NCBI GenBank assembly: GCA_900321185.1
Contig: ONVD01000055.1
Location: 1-51,785, forward strand
Origin: an uncultured Eubacteriales bacterium
Lineage (GTDB): Bacteria > Bacillota > Clostridia > Christensenellales > UBA1242
Direction of reading: 5' to 3'
DNA length: 51,785 nt
Positions 1 to 8,896 of this stretch are shown here, one piece after another. The translations under genes were made by a program, and so were the position numbers. Numbering within the stretch: the first letter of the stretch is position 1; every line of letters starts with the position of its first letter. Below the pieces are notes generated by a model, which did not search any database, was not told the DNA's origin, and saw nothing but the letters and a program-made list of their open reading frames with translations.

Positions 1-1
1 C

Positions 2-577
2 CCAAACCGTAGTGCTTATATTGCATTATTGCAATACGCTGACGGAGAAAAGAGGTACATTTTGGCGCCTCTTGGATTGACTGTGGGCACGACTCTTATG
101 AGTGGTGAAAACGCAGAGATTAAGACAGGTAACTGCTTGCCTATGCAAAATATGCCAGTAGGTACTGTTATTCACAATATTGAGATGCAACCAGGCAGTG
201 GTGCCAAAATGGCGCGTTCTGCTGGTGAAACAGCACGTTTGATTGCTAAGGAAAATGGCTATGCAACCTTGAGACTTCCTAGTGGCGAAATGCGTAATGT
301 TTCGGTAAAGTGTCGTGCGACAATAGGTCAGGTTGGTAATGTTGACCACGAGCTAGTTAAATGGGGTAAAGCAGGCAATACTCGTTACCGTGGTATTCGT
401 CCTACCGTTCGTGGTAGTGTTATGAACCCTAACGATCACCCTCATGGTGGTGGTGAGAGTAAGGCTCCAATTGGTCTTCCTAGTCCAGAAACCCCTTGGG
501 GTAAACCTGCTTTGGGTAAAAAGACCCGCAACAAGCGTAAACCAAGCAGTCGTATGATTTTAAAACGAGTTAATTAG
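2..577 (+). CDS. rplB: 50S ribosomal protein L2, C-terminal part (partial)
   Basis: This is the C-terminal two thirds of ribosomal protein L2, open from base 2 in frame with no start in the window, so the gene begins upstream. L2 binds 23S rRNA near the peptidyl transferase centre and helps join the subunits. The segment keeps [16 protein letters not shown], the [11 protein letters not shown] loop and [11 protein letters not shown], which carries the conserved histidine. The end ([11 protein letters not shown]) is typical. It is followed after 11 bp by rpsS in the usual S10 order. A TTG at 29 lies inside the conserved core and is not the start. Confidence 0.97.
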   Translation, partial: PNRSAYIALLQYADGEKRYILAPLGLTVGTTLMSGENAEIKTGNCLPMQNMPVGTVIHNIEMQPGSGAKMARSAGETARLIAKENGYATLRLPSGEMRNVSVKCRATIGQVGNVDHELVKWGKAGNTRYRGIRPTVRGSVMNPNDHPHGGGESKAPIGLPSPETPWGKPALGKKTRNKRKPSSRMILKRVN

Positions 578-588
578 GAGTATGCAAT

Positions 589-882
589 ATGAGTAGAAGT
601 TTGAAGAAAAAACCATATGTTAGCGATAGATTGATGAAACGCGTTCAGGAAATGAACGAGAAGAATGAAAAGAAACCTATCAAAACATGGTCAAGAAATA
701 GTGTAATATATCCTGAGTTTGTGGGTCACACCATCAATGTTTACAATGGTCGTAAACACATTCCTGTTTACTGCTCTGCGGAAATGGTTGGACACAAATT
801 GGGTGAGTTTGCTCCTACAAGGACATTCAAAGCTCATGGTGGTAGCAAAACTGATGCAGGTGACAAAGGTGGTGTTAAATAA
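589..882 (+). CDS. rpsS: 30S ribosomal protein S19
   Basis: S19 sits in the 30S head with S13 and contacts the A-site finger. The family pattern is complete over 97 residues: [11 protein letters not shown] at the start, [16 protein letters not shown] in the middle and [18 protein letters not shown] near the end. The ribosome site AGGAG precedes the ATG. The stop overlaps the rplV start as TAATG, suggesting coupled translation. Length is close to the usual 92-95. Confidence 0.98.
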   Translation: MSRSLKKKPYVSDRLMKRVQEMNEKNEKKPIKTWSRNSVIYPEFVGHTINVYNGRKHIPVYCSAEMVGHKLGEFAPTRTFKAHGGSKTDAGDKGGVK

Positions 883-1529
883 TGGCAAAGAGAATGAAGG
901 AAAAGGCTGCTTTTTTAGCAGCAAACAAAGATAGACGTCCACGTGCTGTTGCTAAATATGTACGCATTAGTTCGAGCAAAGTTAATCAAGTCTTGGGTCT
1001 TATTAGAGGCAAAGACTACAACGATGCTATGGCAATATTATATGGTACGCCAAAAGGTTCTAGCGAAGTCATTATGAAAGTTTTGGCAAGCGCTGGTGCT
1101 AATGCGGAAAACAACTTAAACATGTCAAAATCTGACCTCTATGTTGCCGAAGCGTATGCTAACCAAGGCGTTACAATGAAGCGTTGGTGGCCACGTTCAC
1201 ATGGTAGTGCAGATACAATCTTAAAGCGTACTTGTCATATTACAATCATTCTTGATGAGCGTAAGAAAGAACAAGTTACGTCCAAAAAAGTTGAAGTTGC
1301 AACAACTAAGGTTGATGAGCCTAAAGTAGACCAAAAAGCAAAAACAAAAGTTGAAGCTAAAGCAACTGCAAAAACAAAAGCAGAGCCAAAAAAGGCAACT
1401 GCAAAGACTAAATCAGCAACTGCAAAAACAACAAAAACTGTAAAGCCAGTTGCTGAGAAAAAGACAACAATAAAAACAACCGCTACAAAAAAAGTAGCAA
1501 CAAAATCAATTAAAGGAGGCGAGAAATAA
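882..1529 (+). CDS. rplV: 50S ribosomal protein L22 with long basic C-terminal tail
   Basis: L22 lines the peptide exit tunnel. Residues 1-128 are the L22 domain: RRPRAVAKYVRISSSKVNQV, then the beta-hairpin region and KRTCHITIILDE. The hairpin reads KRWWPRSHGSADTIL where most bacteria have K-R-x-x-P-R-x-x-G-R-A, so the tunnel tip is altered. Residues ~129-215 are an added low-complexity tail of Lys, Ala and Thr (AKTKAEPKKATAKTKSATAK), like histone H1 or PAPK repeats; ordinary L22 is about 110-115 residues. The tail is in frame up to the AGGAGG site of rpsC, so it is coding rather than readthrough. Its function is unknown. Confidence 0.96.
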   Translation: MAKRMKEKAAFLAANKDRRPRAVAKYVRISSSKVNQVLGLIRGKDYNDAMAILYGTPKGSSEVIMKVLASAGANAENNLNMSKSDLYVAEAYANQGVTMKRWWPRSHGSADTILKRTCHITIILDERKKEQVTSKKVEVATTKVDEPKVDQKAKTKVEAKATAKTKAEPKKATAKTKSATAKTTKTVKPVAEKKTTIKTTATKKVATKSIKGGEK

Positions 1530-1530
1530 T

Positions 1531-2217
1531 ATGGGGCAGAAAGTAAGTCCTCGCGGATTTAGAGTCGGTATCGTGCAAGATTGGGATAGTATGTATTTTG
1601 CAACAAAAAAAGACTTCCCTGCAATGCTAAAAGAAGATACTCTCATTCGCGAGCATATTAATAAAAAATACAAAGATGCATTGATTTCTCGCATTGTTAT
1701 TAAGCGTACTCAGAGTACAAAAGGCGGAAATGTAGTGATTGACATTTACGCTGGTCGTCCTGGTGTGGTTATCGGACAAAAAGGCGCTGGCATTGATGCT
1801 TTGCGCAAGGATTTGGACAAGATTACAAATGGCAAACAACTTAATATCAACATCAAGGAAGTTAAAAACTTGGATTTTGATGCTCAAATCGTAGCTCAGA
1901 GTATTGCTACTCAAATTGAAAAGCGTGTTACAGTAAAACGCGCTATCAAGGCAAGTTTGCAAAGAGTAATGAAGACAAACGCACTTGGTTGTAAGATTTT
2001 GGTAAGTGGTCGTATTGACGGTCGTGAAATTGCTGGAAATGTACAATACAGCCAAGGGTCTATCCCTCTACACACATTGCGTGCCAACATTGATTACGCA
2101 ACAGCAACAGCACACACTACATATGGTGCAGTTGGTGTAAAGGTATGGATTTACAAAGGTGAGATACTAGACAAAAAGGCTCATACCGCAACTCCTAAAC
2201 AAGGAGGTGACCAATAA
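1531..2217 (+). CDS. rpsC: 30S ribosomal protein S3
   Basis: S3 lies at the mRNA entry site of the 30S subunit and has helicase activity there. The 228-residue protein starts [14 protein letters not shown], has the KH domain with [14 protein letters not shown] at ~75-88, and the C-terminal domain with [17 protein letters not shown] and the [20 protein letters not shown] motif. A GGAGG site sits 11 bases upstream. Its TAA overlaps the ATG of rplP. Confidence 0.98.
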   Translation: MGQKVSPRGFRVGIVQDWDSMYFATKKDFPAMLKEDTLIREHINKKYKDALISRIVIKRTQSTKGGNVVIDIYAGRPGVVIGQKGAGIDALRKDLDKITNGKQLNINIKEVKNLDFDAQIVAQSIATQIEKRVTVKRAIKASLQRVMKTNALGCKILVSGRIDGREIAGNVQYSQGSIPLHTLRANIDYATATAHTTYGAVGVKVWIYKGEILDKKAHTATPKQGGDQ

Positions 2218-2690
2218 TGTTAATGCCTAAGAGAACAAAGTATCGTAAGATGCAACGTGGTAATATGAAAGGGCGCGCACTTCGCGGTGCTCGTATTACG
2301 AGAGGTGAGTATGGTTTGGTCGCTTTGGAGCCTTGTTGGGTAAAGGCTAACCAAATCGAGGCTGCACGTATTGCTGCTACTCGTTATATGAAGCGTGTTG
2401 GTTCGTTCTATGTTGGGATATTCCCAGATAAATCATACACTGCTAAGCCTATTGGAACTCGTATGGGTAAAGGTAAAGGTAACCTCGAAGGATGGGTCGC
2501 TGTTGTAAAACCTGGCAGAGTCTTGTTTGAAATAAAAGGTGTGCCAGAAGATGTTGCAAAAGAGGCTTTGCGTCTTGCTTCTCACAAACTACCTGTTGAA
2601 TCAAAAATTTATTCAAAAGCGGACCTCGATGCCGAGGTTGATGCTAGACTAGGTATCAAGAAAGAGGAGGAACACGTAAATGAAGAGTAA
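2217..2690 (+). CDS. rplP: 50S ribosomal protein L16
   Basis: L16 helps position tRNA in the A site. It starts [15 protein letters not shown] and keeps [19 protein letters not shown] and [22 protein letters not shown]. At 157 residues it is about 15 longer than usual, because of an acidic end ([10 protein letters not shown]). The last 11 bases also encode the start of rpmC. The start overlaps the rpsC stop and is preceded by AAGGAGGTGA. Confidence 0.98.
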   Translation: MLMPKRTKYRKMQRGNMKGRALRGARITRGEYGLVALEPCWVKANQIEAARIAATRYMKRVGSFYVGIFPDKSYTAKPIGTRMGKGKGNLEGWVAVVKPGRVLFEIKGVPEDVAKEALRLASHKLPVESKIYSKADLDAEVDARLGIKKEEEHVNEE

Positions 2691-2898
2691 AGAATTCAGA
2701 GAAATGACTACTCCAGAGCTTGAGAACAAACTCAAGGAGCTGAAGAGTCAACATTTTAATTTGCGTTTTTCTCACGCAACTGGACAATTGAGCAATCCTA
2801 TGATGCTCAACACTGTCAAAAAGGACATTGCTCGCGTTATGACAATTCTTCGTGAACGTGAACTAGAGACAGCGAAATCTAATAAGGAAGCACAATAA
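2680..2898 (+). CDS. rpmC: 50S ribosomal protein L29
   Basis: L29 is a two-helix protein at the tunnel exit, next to the SRP and trigger factor docking site. The 72 residues keep the family pattern: [20 protein letters not shown], then [13 protein letters not shown] and [14 protein letters not shown]. It begins within the rplP coding region with an AAGAGGAGG site in the rplP C-terminus, so the two are translationally coupled. Confidence 0.97.
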   Translation: MKSKEFREMTTPELENKLKELKSQHFNLRFSHATGQLSNPMMLNTVKKDIARVMTILRERELETAKSNKEAQ

Positions 2899-2912
2899 GG
2901 GTGGAGGTAATT

Positions 2913-3179
2913 ATGGAAAACGAAACAAAGACAAGAAACTATCGTAAGACCCGTATTGGTATCGTAGTAAGTGATGCAATGGACAAAACCAGAGTTGTTG
3001 CTATTCAAAACAACGTGCATCATCCAATAGGAAAAATTGTTAAAAAGACTACAAAGTTCAAAGTTCACGATGAGAACAATGAGAGTCATGTTGGTGATAA
3101 GGTCGAAATCACTGAAACTCGTCACCTTTCAAAAGATAAATACTTTAGATTGGTACGAATCATAGAAAAAGCTAAATAA
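2913..3179 (+). CDS. rpsQ: 30S ribosomal protein S17
   Basis: S17 is an OB-fold primary 16S rRNA-binding protein. ATG 2913 was chosen because GTGGAGG lies just upstream; the in-frame GTG at 2901 overlaps that ribosome site. The 88-residue product has [40 protein letters not shown] and [19 protein letters not shown], all typical of the family. Confidence 0.97.
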   Translation: MENETKTRNYRKTRIGIVVSDAMDKTRVVAIQNNVHHPIGKIVKKTTKFKVHDENNESHVGDKVEITETRHLSKDKYFRLVRIIEKAK

Positions 3180-3201
3180 GATATAAGGAAGTGTATTTAT
3201 T

Positions 3202-3570
3202 ATGATAATGCCACAAACCAAATTAAAAGTAGCAGACAACACAGGTGCAAAAGTCTTAATGTGTATTCGTGTGTTGGGTGGCTCTTTTAGAAAATCTGGA
3301 AACATTGGCGACGTCATCGTCGGCACTGTTAAAACTGCTATCCCAGGCGGTAGTGTAAAGAAAGGCGATGTTGTCAAGGCTGTTATCGTCCGCACTACAA
3401 AAGGTGTTCGTCGTTCGGACGGCAGTAGCATTCGTTTTGATGACAATGCATGTGTAATTATTGATAAAGACAAACAACCAAAAGGTACTCGTGTTTTTGG
3501 TCCAATTGCAAGAGAATTGCGTGACCGCGACTTTATGAAAATTATATCTTTGGCTAACGAAGTTATATAG
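3202..3570 (+). CDS. rplN: 50S ribosomal protein L14
   Basis: L14 forms intersubunit bridges and is the docking surface for the silencing factor RsfS. The family signature is intact: [20 protein letters not shown] at the N-terminus, then [19 protein letters not shown] and the C-terminal [20 protein letters not shown]. At 122 residues it has the standard length. Confidence 0.98.
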   Translation: MIMPQTKLKVADNTGAKVLMCIRVLGGSFRKSGNIGDVIVGTVKTAIPGGSVKKGDVVKAVIVRTTKGVRRSDGSSIRFDDNACVIIDKDKQPKGTRVFGPIARELRDRDFMKIISLANEVI

Positions 3571-3581
3571 GGGGAAGTAGT

Positions 3582-4100
3582 ATGAACAGCAATTTAATAA
3601 CAGGCGACAATGTAGTAGTTATCGCTGGTAAAGACAAAGGCAAAACTGGTAAGATTACTGCCCGTGATTCAAAGAATGGACGAGTTACAGTAGAGGGTGT
3701 CAACATTGTTGCCAAGCACCGTAAGCCACGTTCTCAAAAAGATAGAGGCGGTATCAAACGCGAAGAGGCTAGCATTGATGTTAGCAATGTGCAATTGATT
3801 TGCCCTTCTTGCAACAAGGCTACTCGTGTTGCGCACACATTTGACCAACAAGGTAACAAACATCGCGTTTGTAAAAAATGTGGTGCAGTTATCGATGCAA
3901 AAAGAGTTAAGGTTCAAAAGGCTGAGACCAAAAAGGAGCCAAAGAACGTTGTTAACTCAAACACAGACAAAACAAAGGTCGAAAAGTCAGCTACAAGCAA
4001 AAAGTCTGTTAAGGACTTGCGCAAGTCAAGTGAAGCTGGAGCGAACAAGAAGAGCGCTACAAGGCGTACTTCTCCTGCTGCCAACAAGGTAGTAGGTTAA
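3582..4100 (+). CDS. rplX: 50S ribosomal protein L24 with zinc-ribbon-like core and basic tail
   Basis: L24 starts 50S assembly and sits near the tunnel exit. Residues 4-35 are the KOW motif ([20 protein letters not shown]). Residues ~70-105 hold two Cys pairs (CPSC and CKKC) that could bind zinc. L24 is usually 100-110 residues; here residues ~110-172 add a Lys/Ser/Thr/Ala tail ([20 protein letters not shown]). The tail resembles the one on rplV in the same operon. The stop is followed directly by the AAGGAGG of rplE. Confidence 0.96.
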   Translation: MNSNLITGDNVVVIAGKDKGKTGKITARDSKNGRVTVEGVNIVAKHRKPRSQKDRGGIKREEASIDVSNVQLICPSCNKATRVAHTFDQQGNKHRVCKKCGAVIDAKRVKVQKAETKKEPKNVVNSNTDKTKVEKSATSKKSVKDLRKSSEAGANKKSATRRTSPAANKVVG

Positions 4101-4113
4101 TAAGGAGGAACTT

Positions 4114-4680
4114 ATGGCTACAACAACAAAAGCAAATGCACCTCGCCTTGCTGTTTTGTACAAAGAGCAAGTTGTAGATGCTTTGATGAAATCTCAAGGA
4201 TACAAGAATGTAAACGAAGTTCCTTGCATCAAAAAGATAGTTATCAACGCTGGTCTCGGTGATGCAAAAGACAACTCAAAGAGTTTTGATTTGGCCGTTG
4301 CTAATCTTGGCATTATTACAGGTCAAAAACCAGTTGTTACGTTGTCTAAAAAAGCTGTCGCAAACTTTAAGTTGCGTGAGCATCAAAAGATTGGTGCAAA
4401 AGTAACTTTGCGTGGTGCAAAAATGTGGGAGTTTTTGGATAGATTGATTTCAATCGCTCTTCCACGTGTTCGCGACTTTCGTGGAGTATCTGCAAAATCA
4501 TTTGATGGCAAAGGAAACTATGCGATGGGTATTAAGGAAGAAACCGCATTCCCAGAAATTGATTATGACAAAATCGAAAAAGACAGAGGCTTTGACGTGT
4601 GCATTGTAACAAATGCAAAAACAGACGCTGAAGCTAAGGCATTGCTGACCGAAATCGGTATGCCTTTTAAAAAGGACTAA
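4114..4680 (+). CDS. rplE: 50S ribosomal protein L5
   Basis: L5 binds 5S rRNA and contacts P-site tRNA. Residues 35-50 read [16 protein letters not shown]. Further on are [20 protein letters not shown] and [20 protein letters not shown], and the end has [18 protein letters not shown]. The length of 188 is slightly above the usual 179-180. An AAGGAGG site precedes the ATG. Confidence 0.98.
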   Translation: MATTTKANAPRLAVLYKEQVVDALMKSQGYKNVNEVPCIKKIVINAGLGDAKDNSKSFDLAVANLGIITGQKPVVTLSKKAVANFKLREHQKIGAKVTLRGAKMWEFLDRLISIALPRVRDFRGVSAKSFDGKGNYAMGIKEETAFPEIDYDKIEKDRGFDVCIVTNAKTDAEAKALLTEIGMPFKKD

Positions 4681-4696
4681 GGGGGAAAATTAAATA

Positions 4697-4882
4697 ATGG
4701 CAAGAAAAGCATTGATTAACAAATCTAAACAACCTCAAAAGTATTCTACCCGTGAATACACACGTTGTTCTATTTGTGGTCGTCCACACGCAGTCCTAAA
4801 AAAATATGGTATTTGCCGTATATGTTTTAGAGAGATGGCATATCGTGGTGAAATCCCCGGTGTCAAAAAGTCTAGTTGGTAG
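4697..4882 (+). CDS. rpsN: 30S ribosomal protein S14, zinc-binding type
   Basis: This is the 61-residue zinc (type Z) form of S14, with CSICGRPH and CRICFRE giving four cysteines. The pattern [12 protein letters not shown] closes the protein as usual. S14 lies in the 30S head. The zinc form is common in Gram-positive bacteria and is not the 89-101-residue zinc-free form. Confidence 0.98.
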   Translation: MARKALINKSKQPQKYSTREYTRCSICGRPHAVLKKYGICRICFREMAYRGEIPGVKKSSW

Positions 4883-4896
4883 TTTAGGAGGAAAAT

Positions 4897-5292
4897 ATGG
4901 TAGTTACAGACGTTATATCAGATATGCTGACACGCATTCGTAATGCTATCAGCGCACATCATCTTACTGTGGATATCCCTGCTAGCAACCTTAAGGTTGA
5001 GATTGCACAGATATTAAAGAATGAAGGCTACATCCTAGACTATTCTATCGCAGGCGAAGGTGTTGAGAAAAATATCCACATCACTTTGCGTGATGCAAAC
5101 GGGAAATATGTTATTACAGGTTTAAAGCGTATATCAAAACCAGGTCTTCGCGTATATGCAAGCGTTGATAAATTACCTCGTGTAATTAATGGCTTAGGTA
5201 TTGCAATAATCAGTACTAGTAAAGGTCTAATGACGGACAAGCAGGCTCGTTCCGAGAATATCGGTGGCGAAGTGCTTGCCTATGTATGGTAG
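4897..5292 (+). CDS. rpsH: 30S ribosomal protein S8
   Basis: S8 is a 16S rRNA-binding protein and in many bacteria represses the spc operon. The sequence has [16 protein letters not shown], the central region with [10 protein letters not shown] and the C-terminal [20 protein letters not shown] plus [10 protein letters not shown]. At 131 residues it has the normal length. An AGGAGG site precedes the ATG. The stop lies within the ribosome site of rplF. Confidence 0.98.
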   Translation: MVVTDVISDMLTRIRNAISAHHLTVDIPASNLKVEIAQILKNEGYILDYSIAGEGVEKNIHITLRDANGKYVITGLKRISKPGLRVYASVDKLPRVINGLGIAIISTSKGLMTDKQARSENIGGEVLAYVW

Positions 5293-5303
5293 GAGGTAGA
5301 GTT

Positions 5304-5852
5304 ATGTCAAGAATTGGTAACAAAGCAATTGCTCTTCCAGCAGGCGTAACAGTTGATGTAGACAGTGACAACGGTTTTATCACTGTTACAGGTAAACTAG
5401 GCTCTCTCAAACATGTATACAGCAAGTCATTGGACATAAAAGTTCAAGATAACGAGATTTTTATTACTCGTAAAGATGAAACAAAAGAATCTAACATGAT
5501 GCACGGTACTATTCGCGCTCTTGTATCAGATATGGTAAAAGGTGTTAGCGAAGGTTTTTCAAAGACGTTGGTAATTAACGGTGTTGGATATGGTGTAACA
5601 GCAAATGGTGAACACCAAATTTCAATGAAGTTAGGATTTAGTCACCCAGTTGTTTATAAAGCAGATGATGACATTAAGTTGAGTTGCCCAAGTCCAACTG
5701 AAATAAAAGTATTTGGCATCAGTAAATCAAAGGTCGGACAAGTAGCAGCAGATATTCGTAGCAAAAAACCAGTTGAACCTTACCACTCACACGGTATTCA
5801 TTATTCTGATGAAATCCTTGTGCACAAGGAAGGCAAGACAGGTAAGAAATAA
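5304..5852 (+). CDS. rplF: 50S ribosomal protein L6
   Basis: L6 binds near the sarcin-ricin loop. ATG 5304 gives MSRIGNKAIALPAGV, the family N-terminus, with AGGAGG at 5291-5296. An in-frame ATG at 5286 would start inside rpsH, before the ribosome site. The C-terminus has EIKVFGISKSKVGQVAADIR and a final EGKTGKK. The 182-residue length is normal. Confidence 0.98.
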   Translation: MSRIGNKAIALPAGVTVDVDSDNGFITVTGKLGSLKHVYSKSLDIKVQDNEIFITRKDETKESNMMHGTIRALVSDMVKGVSEGFSKTLVINGVGYGVTANGEHQISMKLGFSHPVVYKADDDIKLSCPSPTEIKVFGISKSKVGQVAADIRSKKPVEPYHSHGIHYSDEILVHKEGKTGKK

Positions 5853-5871
5853 TAGAGGAGGATGAGTATAT

Positions 5872-6240
5872 ATGATTACAAACATAGACAAAAACAAAGA
5901 ACGTATTCGTAGACATTCTAGAGTTCGTAACAAACTTGTGGGTACTGTAGAGCGTCCTCGTCTATCAATTTATCGTAGTTTGACCCATATGTATGCACAA
6001 ATTATTGATGACCAAAAGGGTGTTACATTGGTAAGTGCCAACACTATGGAAAAAGCTTTGGAGGCTTCTCTTAAGGGTAAAACCAAGTTAGAGCAAGCAT
6101 ACATCGTAGGACAAGAACTTGCAAAACGTGCCAAACAAAAAGGTATTGAGAACGTAGTTTTTGACCGCAGTGGTTATATTTATACAGGTCGAATCAAAAA
6201 AGTTGCAGACGGCGCAAGAGACGCTGGCTTACAGTTTTAG
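5872..6240 (+). CDS. rplR: 50S ribosomal protein L18
   Basis: L18 binds 5S rRNA with L5. The protein has [34 protein letters not shown] and the end [20 protein letters not shown], typical of the family. Length is 122 residues. The upstream site is AGGAGG, and the stop TAG runs into the GGAGG of rpsE. Confidence 0.98.
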   Translation: MITNIDKNKERIRRHSRVRNKLVGTVERPRLSIYRSLTHMYAQIIDDQKGVTLVSANTMEKALEASLKGKTKLEQAYIVGQELAKRAKQKGIENVVFDRSGYIYTGRIKKVADGARDAGLQF

Positions 6241-6249
6241 GAGGAAATT

Positions 6250-6846
6250 ATGGCTGAAACAAATAACGTAGAACAACAACCAGTTGCAAACAGCAAACCA
6301 GAGCGTAGATCAAACAACCGCAATGGCAACCGTCCTCGTCGTAATGACCGCGACAGACGTGCTCCTCGTGAAGCTGATGAGTTTGATAAGCGTACAATTA
6401 GCATTCGTACTGTTCAAAAGGTTATTCCTGGTGGACGTACGATGAGTATGTCTGCTCTATGTGCGGTTGGTGACAAAAAAGGTCGTGTTGGTATCGGCCT
6501 TGGTAAGGCAAAAGAAACTGCAAACGCAGTAGAAAAAGCTTTTGCTGAAGCAAAACGTACAATGATATCTGTACCAGTCGTTAATGGTACAATTCCTCAC
6601 GAAGTTGAGGCAAAATATGGTTCTAGCACAATCAAATTGATGCCTGCAAAAGAAGGTACTGGTGTAATTGCTGGTGGTGCAGCTCGTCCAATACTAGAGT
6701 TGGCTGGTATCAAGAATATTACCGCTAAAAACCATGGTAGTAGTAACAAAATTAACACTGTTCGCGCAACATTCAAGGCGTTACAATCTTTGCATACTGC
6801 CGAAGAAATTGCCGCAGCACGTGGCAAAAACGTTGAAGACCTATAA
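6250..6846 (+). CDS. rpsE: 30S ribosomal protein S5 with Arg/Asn-rich N-terminal extension
   Basis: S5 takes part in decoding fidelity and in mRNA unwinding at the entry site. The core starts near residue 45 (DEFDKRTISIRTVQKVIPGG), with GRVGIGLGKAKETANAVEKA and the C-terminal GIKNITAKNHGSSNKINTVR. The first ~40 residues are a polar, Arg/Asn-rich extension (RSNNRNGNRPRRNDRDRR) that is longer than in most relatives and probably disordered. Confidence 0.97.
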   Translation: MAETNNVEQQPVANSKPERRSNNRNGNRPRRNDRDRRAPREADEFDKRTISIRTVQKVIPGGRTMSMSALCAVGDKKGRVGIGLGKAKETANAVEKAFAEAKRTMISVPVVNGTIPHEVEAKYGSSTIKLMPAKEGTGVIAGGAARPILELAGIKNITAKNHGSSNKINTVRATFKALQSLHTAEEIAAARGKNVEDL

Positions 6847-6858
6847 GGAGGATATTTT

Positions 6859-7068
6859 ATGACAACAACAACACAAAAGACCTCCAAGGAGGCAAAAACA
6901 TTAAAAGTAACTCTTATTCGTAGCACAATTGGTTGTTCCAAACAACAACGCGCAGTTGTTCAAGCATTGGGACTATCCAAAATTAACCAAACCAAGGTTT
7001 TGCCCGACAACGCAAGTATTCGTGGCTCAATTGCAAAGGTTAGTCATATGCTCCGAGTAGAGCAATAG
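6859..7068 (+). CDS. rpmD: 50S ribosomal protein L30
   Basis: L30 is a small 50S protein. The core runs from residue ~14 (LKVTLIRSTIGCSKQQRAVV) to VSHMLRVEQ, with LGLSKINQTKVLPDN in between, as in bacterial L30. About ten extra N-terminal residues (MTTTTQKTSK) precede it. AGGAGG sits just upstream, and the gene lies between rpsE and rplO as usual. Confidence 0.96.
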   Translation: MTTTTQKTSKEAKTLKVTLIRSTIGCSKQQRAVVQALGLSKINQTKVLPDNASIRGSIAKVSHMLRVEQ

Positions 7069-7081
7069 GAGGAGAACAATT

Positions 7082-7528
7082 ATGATGCAAATTAATACTT
7101 TATCTCCTGCACCTAATTCCAAGCACTCACGTCGTCGCGTTGGCCGTGGTCGTGGTTCTGGATTAGGCAAAACAAGTGGCCGTGGTGAAAACGGTCAACT
7201 CAAACACAGCGGTGGAGGCAAAGGACCTTTGTTCGAGGGTGGACAAATGCCATTGATGCTTCGCCTGCCAAAGCGTGGATTTACAAGTCCTTTCAAAAAG
7301 GAATACTCTGTAGTAAACGTTCAAGCACTAAATGCTTTTGACGCAAACGCAGTTGTAGATGCACAAGCATTATTGGAAAAGGGTATAATTAACAAGATTG
7401 CCAAAGATGGACTCAAGATTTTGGGTGACGGTGAGTTGACCAAGGCTTTGACTATTAAGGCAAACAAGTTTACACAAACAGCAATAAACAAAATTAAAAA
7501 GGCTGGTGGAACAGTCGAGGAGGCATAG
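7082..7528 (+). CDS. rplO: 50S ribosomal protein L15
   Basis: L15 is a late-assembly 50S protein. The Gly/Arg-rich N-terminal arm is present (RRRVGRGRGSGLGKTSGRGE), followed by PLMLRLPKRGF and the C-terminal globular part (FTQTAINKIKKAGGTVEEA). The start is ATG 7082 or the adjacent ATG 7085. The TAG stop overlaps the GTG start of secY by one base. Confidence 0.97.
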   Translation: MMQINTLSPAPNSKHSRRRVGRGRGSGLGKTSGRGENGQLKHSGGGKGPLFEGGQMPLMLRLPKRGFTSPFKKEYSVVNVQALNAFDANAVVDAQALLEKGIINKIAKDGLKILGDGELTKALTIKANKFTQTAINKIKKAGGTVEEA

Positions 7529-8832
7529 TGTTTCAAACTCTAGCTAATGCTTTTAAGCAGAAAGACTTACGAAAGAAACTATTTATCATTCTCGGATTGT
7601 TACTTGTATATCGTATCGGTTGCTGGATTCCTATTCCGGGTTTGAATATTAGCACCTTCACCGAAGGTGAGGGGTATTCTGATTTCTTAAAACTTATGAG
7701 CAGTGTATCAGGTGGCGCATTGTCAAATGGTTCATTGCTTGCTTTGGGTGTTATCCCTTATATCTCAGCATCAATTATTATGCAATTGTTAACAATTGCA
7801 TTCCCAAGTTTGCAAAGATTGGCGCAAAGCGGTGAAGAGGGTCGTAAAAAAATGGCTTGGTACACTCGCATAACAGCGTTGATTTTTGCGACATGTCAAG
7901 CAGTTGCTATTGTTATTGCCTTTAATACGAGTAGTGCTGTTATTACCAACATGTTTGGGGACAACACGCCTGCTTGGATTGTTCCAACCATGATTGGCAT
8001 TATCTTGGTTGCTGGCAGTATGTTCACACTTTGGATTGGTGAGAAAATCACTGATTTGGGTATAGGCAACGGTGTATCTCTACTTATCTTTGTTGGTATT
8101 CTTTCTAGTGCTGGTAGCAACATTTTGACCGCTATACAGAGTATTGGTACTAACATTGACAACCTTTGGAATTTGATTATCTATGCTGTACTAATGGTCG
8201 TAATCTTTGCACTTATTGTGTTTGTAGACCTTGCTGAGCGTCGTATTCCTGTGCAATACGCAAAGCAAATCAAGGGTAGGAAGATGTATGGTGGACAATC
8301 TACAAATATTCCTATCAAGGTAAATGCAAATGGTGTATTACCAATCATTTTTGCAACATGTTTGGTATCGTTTCCACAACTCGTTCTTTCAATCTTCAAC
8401 CTAAATGGTGATGCTTACAACTGGTATTCAAATTATTTAGGAACTGGCAGTGTTTGGTATTATCTTGCCAACGCTGTGCTAATTTTCTTCTTTAGTTATT
8501 TCTATTCACAACTTACGTTTAATCCAGAAGAAGTCAGTCGTAACTTACAACAGAACGGCGGATTCATTCCAGGTTATCGTAGTGGACGAGATACAAAAGA
8601 TTATCTAACCAAGGTTTCAAGACGTATCACATTCTTTGGAGCATTATATCTCTCGATCATCTTTGTTATTCCAACTGTTGCTATGTATGCAATTCAAGGC
8701 GGAGTAGCTGGCACATTATTAAATGCGTTCAGTGTAACTGGTCTACTCATTATTGTCAGTGTCGCTCTTGAGTTTGATAAGCAATTGGATGCTCAAATGT
8801 TGATGAAGAGTTATCGAGGCTTCTTAAAATAA
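7528..8832 (+). CDS. secY: Protein translocase subunit SecY
   Basis: SecY is the pore subunit of the Sec translocon. The 434-residue protein is strongly hydrophobic with about ten membrane segments, beginning after FKQKDLRKKLFIILGLLLVY. It has the plug-region motif GGALSNGSLLALGVIPYISA, the cytoplasmic loop LAERRIPVQYAKQIKGRKMY and RGFL near the end. It starts with GTG overlapping the rplO stop, with GAGGAGG inside rplO, so expression is tied to the ribosomal operon. The secY-adk-map order is standard. Confidence 0.98.
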   Translation: MFQTLANAFKQKDLRKKLFIILGLLLVYRIGCWIPIPGLNISTFTEGEGYSDFLKLMSSVSGGALSNGSLLALGVIPYISASIIMQLLTIAFPSLQRLAQSGEEGRKKMAWYTRITALIFATCQAVAIVIAFNTSSAVITNMFGDNTPAWIVPTMIGIILVAGSMFTLWIGEKITDLGIGNGVSLLIFVGILSSAGSNILTAIQSIGTNIDNLWNLIIYAVLMVVIFALIVFVDLAERRIPVQYAKQIKGRKMYGGQSTNIPIKVNANGVLPIIFATCLVSFPQLVLSIFNLNGDAYNWYSNYLGTGSVWYYLANAVLIFFFSYFYSQLTFNPEEVSRNLQQNGGFIPGYRSGRDTKDYLTKVSRRITFFGALYLSIIFVIPTVAMYAIQGGVAGTLLNAFSVTGLLIIVSVALEFDKQLDAQMLMKSYRGFLK

Positions 8833-8845
8833 TCCTGCTTTATTC

Positions 8846-8865
8846 CCTCTACTATTGTGTAGAGG
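8846..8865 (+). other. Hairpin between secY and adk
   Basis: CCTCTAC and GTAGAGG form a perfect 7-bp stem with a 6-base loop, 14 bp after the secY stop. It lacks a U-run, so it is more likely a processing or mRNA-stability element than a terminator. Confidence 0.45.
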
Positions 8866-8896
8866 TTTAGAGCGTTATTATAGGAGGATGTATTAA

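Noticed and set aside
691-942. Minus-strand frames of 60-140 codons opposite the ribosomal genes and elsewhere
   Set aside because: They lack ribosome sites, carry no known domains and are explained by codon bias of the genes on the other strand.
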